Of a stretch of 33,584 bases of DNA, positions 22,914 to 28,756 are shown one piece after another; the first letter of the stretch is position 1; every line of letters begins with the position of its first letter. A program made the translations under genes and the position numbers. Where the stretch lies: assembly GCA_002402825.1 (NCBI GenBank), contig DHGP01000040.1, positions 1-33,584 on the forward strand, in the 5' to 3' direction. The DNA is from Firmicutes bacterium UBA4795. GTDB taxonomy: Bacteria; Bacillota; Desulfotomaculia; Desulfotomaculales; Nap2-2B. The notes under the pieces were generated by a model. It worked only from the letters and a program-made list of their open reading frames with translations, made no database searches and was not told the origin of the DNA.

Positions 22914-23045
22914 ACATAAGGGACGGTTCTATTATCTGACAGTTTAAGTTGGAGTTTATAAAATATACTTGATTATGAGCAGACAATTTTGCAAAAATTA
23001 AAACTCAAATAATTGACTTTTCACCCAGTCTGCCGTCCCTTATGT
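22914..23045. mobile_element. 132-bp element with 13-bp perfect inverted ends
   Basis: ACATAAGGGACGG (22914-22926) and CCGTCCCTTATGT (23033-23045) are exact reverse complements, enclosing about 106 bp of AT-rich sequence without a coding frame. Ends of the GGGACGG type often accompany REP-associated or IS200-like transposases, so it may be a non-autonomous relic. It lies between jag and mnmE. The short ATCGT repeats just upstream (22892-22912) are a minor tandem tract. Confidence 0.55.
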
Positions 23046-23067
23046 CTTACAACTATTTTTACCCGCC

Positions 23068-23712
23068 TCAAATACTACTTCTTCTGTTTCTAGGAGAAAT
23101 AATTACTTTCCGGTAAGGCTCCTCACCTTCACTAAAAGTATAAATATCGCTTCTTACCTGTAAAGCAGTATGAATTATCCTCCTCTCCTGAGCGCTCATT
23201 GGCTCTAAGACCACTGCTTTCCCTTTTTGCTTAGCCTTATTGGCTAATTTTAAAGCTAAACGTTGCAGTGTTTCCTCTCGCCGCCTGCGGTATCCTTCAA
23301 TATCTATAAATACTTTTTTGCGCGTGGAGTTATTTTTATTTACTTGTAGGTTAACCAAAAACTGTAAAGCTTCCATGGTTTCGCCACGCCGGCCAATTAA
23401 TAAACCTACTTCTGGTCCTTTTAAATCAATAAAAACCCGGTCGTCTTTTTCCCAAATATTCATTTCTATCAATAAATCCATAGCCTGGAATATACTATTT
23501 AAAAAAAGCTTTACTTTCCTCACTAGAGAATCTTTTACCACTACCCTAACTTTAGCTGGTTTACCTTTAAAAAATCCCAAGAAACCCTTTGCCGGTTCTT
23601 CAATAACCTCAACGACCGTTTCTTCCTCCGTTACCCCTAACTCTGTAAGCGCACTATTTACCGCCTCTTTTACTGTTTTGCCCGACTTTTCGATTACCTC
23701 CACTTTTTTCAA
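23068..23712 (-). CDS. jag: RNA-binding protein Jag/KhpB
   Basis: 214 residues in three parts: Jag-N (VEVIEKSGKTVKEAVNSALT to FLGFFKGKPAKV), a KH domain with GLLIGRRGETMEALQFLVNL, and a C-terminal R3H domain (EPMSAQERRIIHTALQ ... SEGEEPYRKVIISPR). KhpB forms a dimer with KhpA and binds small RNAs and mRNAs; it is linked to cell elongation and division. It starts with TTG 23712 behind GGAGGC. The first 59 bases overlap the end of yidC in another frame. Confidence 0.93.
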   Translation of the reverse strand: MKKVEVIEKSGKTVKEAVNSALTELGVTEEETVVEVIEEPAKGFLGFFKGKPAKVRVVVKDSLVRKVKLFLNSIFQAMDLLIEMNIWEKDDRVFIDLKGPEVGLLIGRRGETMEALQFLVNLQVNKNNSTRKKVFIDIEGYRRRREETLQRLALKLANKAKQKGKAVVLEPMSAQERRIIHTALQVRSDIYTFSEGEEPYRKVIISPRNRRSSI

Positions 23713-24373
23713 GTGCCTCCTTTAACCCTCGCGTTTGCCTGTTTACGAGGTATTGTTGACCAATACTTAACACATTAAAAGCCACCCAATATAAAACCAA
23801 GCCTGCAGGTACGGTCGTGCTTATCCAGATAATAAAAAAGGGCATAACCAGCAACATTGTTTTTTGGGTGGGGTCATTAACATTAGAGACCATTTTTGAT
23901 TGTAAATACGTGGTTAACCCTGACAGAATAGGCATAATTAAATCAGTAGCCTGGTGAATACCAATAGCACTTAAGCTGGCCACCCATAAGAATTGGGCGT
24001 GGGCACTTTCGGCATATTTAAAATTATACAGCGCCCGGTATAGAGCAATTAAAATAGGCATTTGGATTAAAAGAGGTAGACATCCAGATAGAGGATTAAT
24101 TTTATGTTCTTTATAAAGCTCCATTATTTTTTGCTGCACTTTTTGAGGGTCTTTGGCTTTATATTTTTCCTGGATTTCCTTTACTTTAGGTGCTAATTGC
24201 TGCATGGCTACCATTGACTGCATTTGTTTATGGGTTAAAGGGTATAAAACTAATTTAACTAGAATAGTAAAAAAAATGATGGCCAATCCGTAATTAGGTA
24301 GGTTAATCATAACTGTTAAATGGTAAAACCAATTTAGTAAGGAAACCATGCCGTTAACCAGCGAATGAAACAA
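23654..24373 (-). CDS. yidC: membrane protein insertase YidC/Oxa1
   Basis: 239 residues. Five membrane spans can be read: about 20-40, 90-115 with GCLPLLIQMPILIALYRALY, around 130-150, 170-190 and 195-215. The cytoplasmic loop carries the typical MQQLAPKVKEIQEKYKAKDP. YidC inserts membrane proteins with or without SecYEG. No N-terminal lipobox is seen, unlike SpoIIIJ of Bacillus, which fits clostridial forms. The basic tail (RKVGQNSKRGGK) could contact the ribosome. It overlaps jag by 59 bp. Confidence 0.95.
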   Translation of the reverse strand: MFHSLVNGMVSLLNWFYHLTVMINLPNYGLAIIFFTILVKLVLYPLTHKQMQSMVAMQQLAPKVKEIQEKYKAKDPQKVQQKIMELYKEHKINPLSGCLPLLIQMPILIALYRALYNFKYAESAHAQFLWVASLSAIGIHQATDLIMPILSGLTTYLQSKMVSNVNDPTQKTMLLVMPFFIIWISTTVPAGLVLYWVAFNVLSIGQQYLVNRQTRGLKEALEKSGGNRKVGQNSKRGGK

Positions 24374-24405
24374 AAAACTACCTCCTTTAACCTAACAACC
24401 GCAAA

Positions 24406-24642
24406 TTAATCGACCGGGTCATAACCACCAAGACAAAACGGATGGCAACGTAACAATCTTTTAATAGAAAAAAAGACCCCTTTTTTTACCCCGTATTTTT
24501 CAATTGCCTGGTAACAATAACTGGAACATGTTGGATAAAACCTACAACTAGGAGGTTTTAAGGGTGATAAATACTTTTGGTAAAACTTTACTCCTTTTAA
24601 AAAAAACCTAGTTACCGTTAAACCCCCTTTTTTCCTGAGCAT
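24406..24642 (-). CDS. yidD: membrane protein insertion efficiency factor YidD
   Basis: 78 residues. The core FYQKYLSPLKPPSCRFYPTC and SSYCYQAIEKYGVKKGVFFS, ending HPFCLGGYDPVD, is diagnostic. YidD is a small membrane-associated protein that helps YidC-dependent insertion. It overlaps rnpA by 35 bases, and no start other than ATG 24642 is available in frame before the core, so this overlap appears real. Confidence 0.92.
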   Translation of the reverse strand: MLRKKGGLTVTRFFLKGVKFYQKYLSPLKPPSCRFYPTCSSYCYQAIEKYGVKKGVFFSIKRLLRCHPFCLGGYDPVD

Positions 24643-24961
24643 TTTGAAATAGCTTTAACAAATGGATTTTTAAAGAATAAAAACTTTCTTTTGCCACTCC
24701 TTTACGTGCCACAATAACAATATCATAGTCTTTTGGAAAAATAGCTTCATTTAACCGGCAAATTTCTTTTAAAAGACGTCGCAAACGATTTCTTACCACT
24801 GCTTTACCTACTTTTTTACTCACCACAAAGCCAAAGTGCCCTTTTTTATTTTCTTTGTTTTTTAAAAAATATAAAACTAATAAACGATTAGAAACAAAAA
24901 AACCATACTTAAAAACCCGGCTAAAGTTTTTTCTTTTTTTTAAGGTTAAAACCTTACTCAT
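24608..24961 (-). CDS. rnpA: ribonuclease P protein component
   Basis: 117 residues, basic. Signature HFGFVVSKKVGKAVVRNRLR with RRLLKEICR is the RNR motif helix that binds the RNase P RNA; the N-terminus LKKRKNFSRVFKYG is typical. The protein assists removal of 5' leaders from pre-tRNAs. It sits 55 bp after rpmH, the universal order at the origin. Confidence 0.95.
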   Translation of the reverse strand: MSKVLTLKKRKNFSRVFKYGFFVSNRLLVLYFLKNKENKKGHFGFVVSKKVGKAVVRNRLRRLLKEICRLNEAIFPKDYDIVIVARKGVAKESFYSLKIHLLKLFQNAQEKRGFNGN

Positions 24962-25016
24962 TTAAAAACTATCAACAAACTTATTTTAATATAAAAACTT
25001 ATAAATCTTATATTTT

Positions 25017-25151
25017 TCAAGCCGAAAGTTCCTTCCTCCCTTTATTTCTGCGCCGTTTAATAATACTTCGGCCTGCTTTAGTTCGCATCCGCTTTAAAAA
25101 ACCGTGGCACCGTTTTCTTTTCCGTGCTTTCGGTTGAAAAGTTCTCTTCAT
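25017..25151 (-). CDS. rpmH: 50S ribosomal protein L34
   Basis: 44 residues, very basic: MKRTFQPKARKRKRCHGFLK then RMRTKAGRSIIKRRRNKGRK and ELSA. This is L34 at full length, starting at the ATG at 25149-25151. Cys15 replaces the usual Val/Thr in the KRSKVHGF segment, a mild variation. It is the first minus-strand gene on the left side of the origin, divergent from dnaA. Confidence 0.96.
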   Translation of the reverse strand: MKRTFQPKARKRKRCHGFLKRMRTKAGRSIIKRRRNKGRKELSA

Positions 25152-25183
25152 AAAAAATTAAATACCCCCTTTATAACCAAAAA

Positions 25184-25262
25184 CTATTTTGGTTGTTGGT
25201 GACTGGTCTTTAGTAGTTGGTAAGCTTTAACAACTAACCACCATTTCCTCAACCACTAATAA
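25184..25262. repeat. GTTGG/CCAAC-rich imperfect inverted repeat in the rpmH-dnaA gap
   Basis: Segments such as TTGGTTGTTGGTGACTGG and TAGTTGGTAAGCTTTAACAA face CTAACCACC and CTCAACCACTAA, so the tract can fold into an imperfect hairpin centred near 25225. It resembles a degraded dispersed repeat rather than DnaA-binding sites. The whole rpmH-dnaA gap (25152-25476) contains no TTATNCACA box with at most one mismatch on either strand. Confidence 0.4.
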
Positions 25263-25363
25263 GGTTTCATCTCTTTTTCTCAAATTATATAGAAAAAACC
25301 ACCTGCCGTCAAGAAAAACTCTAAAACATACTTTAAACAGATTAGATAGACCTTCATCCTATG

Positions 25364-25393
25364 TTTACTTTTCTTTACCAGGTTTGTTATGAT
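25364..25393 (+). promoter_or_regulatory. dnaA promoter
   Basis: TTTACT (25364-25369), an 18-bp spacer and TATGAT (25388-25393), with an extended TG one base before the -10. This is the best sigma-A-type match in the gap, 84 bp ahead of the dnaA start. No DnaA box overlaps it, so classical autoregulation is not visible here. Confidence 0.55.
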
Positions 25394-25476
25394 AGGTTTA
25401 AAATAGCATATTCAAATAAAATGTCCGTAATAATACCCATATTTAATTTTAAATTTTACGGAGGTTTTGGTAACCA

Positions 25477-26814
25477 ATGTTAAAGTCAGAATTAATTAAT
25501 GCCTGGAATTTACTTTTAGATAATTTAAGACCAAAAATAAATAAACACTCCTTTGAAACCTGGTTTAAAACTTTACAACCAATTGGGTATGAAAATAAAA
25601 CACTTTTTATTGAAGTTCCTGATTCCTTTACTAGAGAGTGGTTACTTGACCACTACGCCCAAATTATTAAGAGAACCTTACAAAACATTACGCGTCAAGA
25701 ACTTGAGCTTAAATTTATTTTAACCGAAGAAGTAGCTTATTTGCCCTATAAATTTACCCTTAAAAATAACGTAGCATCTTATAATCAGCTTTCCTTAATT
25801 AATCCTAAACACACTTTTGAAACCTTTGTTAAAGGAAACAGTAACCATTTAACCCATGCGGCTTGCTTGGCTGTGGCTCAATCTCCGGCTAAAGCCTATA
25901 ATCCCCTTTTTATTTACGGGGGAGTGGGATTAGGTAAAACACATTTACTGCACGCAATCTGCAATTACGTCCTAAAAAACAACCATAACTCTAAAATTAC
26001 TTATACAACCACTGAAACTTTTATGAATGAATTAATCAACGCTATCAGGGAAAACGCTACTTCTTTATTTAGGCAAAAATACCGCCATATGGATATTTTA
26101 CTTATTGATGATATTCAATTTCTAGCCGGAAAGGAAGGGACCCAAGAGGAGTTTTTCCACACCTTTAATACCTTATATGAAGCCAATAAACAAATAGTTG
26201 TTTCAAGTGACCGCTTACCTAAAGATATCCACACCCTTGAGGATAGGTTACGCTCACGTTTTGAATGGGGTTTAATTACTGATATTCAACCACCTGACCT
26301 AGAAACCAGGGTAGCTATCTTACGTAAAAAGGTTTCTTTAAACAATTACAAAATTCCAAATGATGTTATTGACTATATAGCTGTTTCTTTTGAATCAAAC
26401 ATAAGAGAATTAGAAGGTGCCTTAATTAAAGTTTGCGCTTACAAAACTTTAACCAACCAAGAAATTAGTCTAGAACTAGCTAAAGAAATTCTTAAAGAAC
26501 TTATCCCTTCGCAGCAACCAAGACAAATTACTGTTTCTTTAATTAAACAAAAGGTAGCTGAATACTTTGGCCTAAAACCAACCGACTTCACCACTAAAAA
26601 ACGTACCCATAATATAGCTTACCCTAGACAAATTGCCATGTATTTAACCCGTGAGCTAACTGGTTTATCTTTGCCTAAAATCGGGGAAGCTTTTGGAGGA
26701 CGAGATCATTCCACTGTAATTCACGCCTACGAAAAAATTGCCCTAGAATTACGCGATTCCATAACTTTACAAGAAATAATCAACACAATTTCTTGTAATA
26801 TAGAGGGTGCTTAA
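25477..26814 (+). CDS. dnaA: chromosomal replication initiator DnaA
   Basis: 445 residues, all four domains. Domain I: WNLLLDNLRPKINKHSFETW. AAA+ domain III: Walker A YGGVGLGKTHLLHA (about 147-156), Walker B ILLIDDIQFLAGKEGTQEEF (about 208), sensor I VVSSDRLP. Domain IV: KKRTHNIAYPRQIAMYLTRE and the signature GGRDHSTVIHAYEKI (about 406-420), which reads TTATNCACA in relatives. It binds and melts the origin. TACGGAGG precedes the ATG. Its box-reading helix is canonical, so a canonical box is expected somewhere in this genome's origin. Confidence 0.98.
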   Translation: MLKSELINAWNLLLDNLRPKINKHSFETWFKTLQPIGYENKTLFIEVPDSFTREWLLDHYAQIIKRTLQNITRQELELKFILTEEVAYLPYKFTLKNNVASYNQLSLINPKHTFETFVKGNSNHLTHAACLAVAQSPAKAYNPLFIYGGVGLGKTHLLHAICNYVLKNNHNSKITYTTTETFMNELINAIRENATSLFRQKYRHMDILLIDDIQFLAGKEGTQEEFFHTFNTLYEANKQIVVSSDRLPKDIHTLEDRLRSRFEWGLITDIQPPDLETRVAILRKKVSLNNYKIPNDVIDYIAVSFESNIRELEGALIKVCAYKTLTNQEISLELAKEILKELIPSQQPRQITVSLIKQKVAEYFGLKPTDFTTKKRTHNIAYPRQIAMYLTRELTGLSLPKIGEAFGGRDHSTVIHAYEKIALELRDSITLQEIINTISCNIEGA

Positions 26815-26832
26815 ATTAAAGATCTAAGATAC

Positions 26833-26900
26833 TTATCTACATATAAACAAGTATTACTATTACTATACTTACTTTATAATAAAAATATTTATAACTACAA
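26833..26900. other. putative oriC unwinding region: DnaA-box-like site, DnaA-trio array, AT-rich tract
   Basis: In the dnaA-dnaN gap, TTATCTACA (26833-26841, one mismatch to the DnaA box) is followed 12 bp later by TTACTATTACTA (26854-26865), four perfect DnaA-trio units (3'-AAT/GAT on the complement), then CTT and a stretch of pure A/T. The arrangement box, trio, AT-rich element between dnaA and dnaN matches the basal unwinding module of B. subtilis. It is assigned by sequence pattern only. Confidence 0.6.
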
Positions 26901-26943
26901 ATTTAAAGGAAATTGAGTTAAAATATAAATTGAGGTGAGTTTA

Positions 26944-28443
26944 ATGAAATTTACCACCAGTAAAGCAAACTTACTTAATACCTTACAAAAAGTAGCCAAA
27001 GCAGTTCCCCTAAAAGCACCCCTCCCTGTTTTAGAGGGAATCTTATTTGAGGTTCATAATAATTATTTAACCGTCACAGCTACAAACCTAGATATTTCCA
27101 TTCAATGTACCACAAAAATAAACGGTTTTAGGGACGGAAGTATAGTCTTACCCTCACGTTATATCACGGAAATTGTAAGGCGTCTTCCTGATATAGGAGA
27201 AGTAGAAGTAGAAAGTGATGGTTTAAACGTACACTTGTGGTATTATACAAAACAGCAAGACACTGAAAACCCCATAGAGCAGGCTACGCTGGCGAGCAAG
27301 TTAGAAGCTTACCCTACAGGCCTATCTAAAGCAGTGATTCAAGGATATAACTCAAGCTCTTTTCCTTCTTTTCCATCTATTTCTAACTTTAAAGCTTTTT
27401 TATCTATTAAAGCAGGGCTTTTATATGAAGCCTTAAAACAAGTACTTTTTGCAGTATCGTCCGATGAAAGCCGACCTGTTTTCACTGGAGTTCTTTTTCA
27501 ACTTTTTCAAATCGAGGCGGAAGAAGGTTATGACGAAAAAAAATTTAATGAAGGTTTTTTAAAATTAGTCGCTACCGACACTCACCGTTTAGTTTGTAAG
27601 ACGTTAACAAACAAACAGGGTGCCTGTTCTACAACTGAACCTGGTACTTGCAATCTTATGCCTGGTGCCGCCGTAGAGCAGGCTTCGGGCAGGCAGGATG
27701 CCTACCCTACTTCAGGACCAGAAGTCTACCCTACGGGCCTGACTAATGTTATAGTTCCTGGAAAAAATTTAAACGAATTAACTAGAATTTTAAATCAGGC
27801 GCTAGAAGATGAAGTGGAAATTTCTTTAGGAGATAGCCAGATTTTTTTTATCATAAAGTCTGCTGAAAAAGATGAACAAGAAATATATCCTACAATTTTG
27901 GTTTCCCGTTTAATTGCGGGACAGTTCCCTTTATATCAACAGGTTATTCCTCAAAAATTTATTTTTTCTGTTTGCATACAAACTCAGGAATTAAAAGCAG
28001 CTGTTGAAAGAGCAATGCTTTTTACCCGGGAAAATATTTCTTTAGTTAACCTTAGTTTTGTAAGGCAGGCATCTTGCCTATCCAAATGTATTATTTCTAC
28101 TCAGACAGAAGCTGGTGGGGTTGTGGAAAATTTAACAGTAGAGCAAGCTTCTAGTAGACCAGGCTTCCAGCCTGGTCTGTCCGATGACAGGACAGAAGAG
28201 GAGTCCTGCCTGCCAGTGGGGCAAGCTTCCAACCTATCTGAAGAAGCTTGTTCTACGTGCAGTATATATTTTAATGCGCATTACCTGGTAGAGGCACTGC
28301 GAGCCATACCTACTGAAGAAGTATATTTAAATATAACCGGTCCTTTAAGCGCAATGGTTATGCAGCCAGTTTTCAGGCACAAGGAAGACGCTAGGTCAAT
28401 TGAATATTTATCTCTTTTATTGCCGGCTCGTTACGGAGAATGA
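26944..28443 (+). CDS. dnaN: DNA polymerase III sliding clamp (beta) with repeat-derived insertions
   Basis: About 499 residues against about 370 usually. The clamp framework is intact: MKFTTSKANLLNTLQKVAKA at the start, then SSDESRPVFTGVLFQLFQIE, LVATDTHRLVCKTL, VIVPGKNLNELTRILNQALE, VSRLIAGQFPLYQQVIP and a C-terminus VMQPVFRHKEDA..LLLPARYG. The extra length comes from insertions at about residues 104-135, 223-266, 371-378 and 398-438, rich in peptides such as EQASGRQDAYPT and PGFQPGL. Their DNA matches the palindromic family between gyrB and gyrA. I start at ATG 26944 because GAGGTGA is directly upstream. The clamp tethers polymerase to DNA; all inserts fall in linker or surface-loop positions by comparison with B. 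subtilis DnaN. Confidence 0.93.
   Translation: MKFTTSKANLLNTLQKVAKAVPLKAPLPVLEGILFEVHNNYLTVTATNLDISIQCTTKINGFRDGSIVLPSRYITEIVRRLPDIGEVEVESDGLNVHLWYYTKQQDTENPIEQATLASKLEAYPTGLSKAVIQGYNSSSFPSFPSISNFKAFLSIKAGLLYEALKQVLFAVSSDESRPVFTGVLFQLFQIEAEEGYDEKKFNEGFLKLVATDTHRLVCKTLTNKQGACSTTEPGTCNLMPGAAVEQASGRQDAYPTSGPEVYPTGLTNVIVPGKNLNELTRILNQALEDEVEISLGDSQIFFIIKSAEKDEQEIYPTILVSRLIAGQFPLYQQVIPQKFIFSVCIQTQELKAAVERAMLFTRENISLVNLSFVRQASCLSKCIISTQTEAGGVVENLTVEQASSRPGFQPGLSDDRTEEESCLPVGQASNLSEEACSTCSIYFNAHYLVEALRAIPTEEVYLNITGPLSAMVMQPVFRHKEDARSIEYLSLLLPARYGE
27278..27328. repeat. dnaN insertion 1 (repeat family B)
   Basis: Contains GAGCAGGCTACGCTGGCGAG, then AAGCTTACCCTACAGGCCT, similar in parts to the gyrB-gyrA repeat (GCCTACCCTAC). 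It is translated as EQATLASKLEAYPTGL between the first and second clamp domains. Confidence 0.6.
27673..27742. repeat. dnaN insertion 2 (repeat family B)
   Basis: GTAGAGCAGGCTTCGGGCAG is followed by GCAGGATGCCTACCCTAC, the latter identical to part of the gyrB-gyrA intergenic copy at 30719-30737, and then by TCTACCCTACGGGCCTG. It is translated as VEQASGRQDAYPT and EVYPTGL, in the loop before VIVPGKNLNEL. Confidence 0.8.
28060..28083. repeat. dnaN insertion 3a (repeat family B fragment)
   Basis: GTAAGGCAGGCATCTTGCCT then ATCC, a short GGCA...TGCC hairpin translated as VRQASCLS, directly after the conserved NLSF strand. Confidence 0.55.
28138..28256. repeat. dnaN insertion 3b: 119-bp element with inverted ends (repeat family B)
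   Basis: GTAGAGCAAGCTTC (28138-28151) and GAAGCTTGTTCTAC (28243-28256) match as inverted ends at 13 of 14 positions. Inside is the hairpin AGACCAGGCT-tcc-AGCCTGGTCT (28156-28178), then CTGTCC/GGACAG and CCTGCCTGCC. It is translated in frame as about 40 extra residues between LTVE and SIYFNAHYLVEAL of the third clamp domain. Confidence 0.8.
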
Positions 28444-28454
28444 CCCGTCTTTCG

Positions 28455-28490
28455 AGATGTGAGAGGTGAGAGGCTAGAAGTGGGAGGTGG
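28455..28490. repeat. purine-rich GAGAGGTGAGAGG repeat supplying the remB ribosome-binding site
   Basis: GATGTGAGAGGTGAGAGGCT then AGAAGTGGGAGGTGG fills the dnaN-remB gap. Similar purine-rich text lies at 30764-30792 and, inverted, at 30832-30857 before gyrA. Its last GGGAGGTGG is the Shine-Dalgarno sequence of remB. Confidence 0.55.
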
Positions 28491-28742
28491 ATGAAAACGT
28501 TCTTACATTTAGGCAGCGACGTAATGGTACGGAATAAAGATATTATTATGATTTTGGATGAAGAAATCGAAGCATCAACCTTAACCAAGGAATTTTTTAA
28601 GAATATGCAAGGCGAAGGTGTGATTCAGATGATTGATTTAAAAAATAAAAGAAAATCATTTATAGTTGCCGAAAGAGAAGTTTTTATTTCTCCTATATCT
28701 TGTCAAACATTAAGAAAACGCATTTATAGGGTTTATAAATAG
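28491..28742 (+). CDS. remB: RemB/RemA-family (DUF370) regulator
   Basis: 83 residues: MKTFLHLGSDVMVRNKDIIM, ILDEE, then MIDLKNKRKSFIVAEREVFI and SPISCQTLRKRIYR. This is the DUF370 family; the member next to gyrB in B. subtilis is YaaB/RemB, relative of the ring-forming DNA-binding biofilm regulator RemA. In B. subtilis recF lies directly upstream of it; here dnaN does. The ATG at 28491 directly follows GGGAGGTGG. gyrB begins 14 bp after the stop. Confidence 0.85.
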   Translation: MKTFLHLGSDVMVRNKDIIMILDEEIEASTLTKEFFKNMQGEGVIQMIDLKNKRKSFIVAEREVFISPISCQTLRKRIYRVYK

Positions 28743-28756
28743 GAGGCGCAGTTTTT

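Noticed and set aside
24408..24961. YidD/rnpA overlap as an annotation error
   Set aside because: Both proteins have clear family signatures and no later YidD start exists in frame before its conserved core, so the 35-bp overlap is kept.
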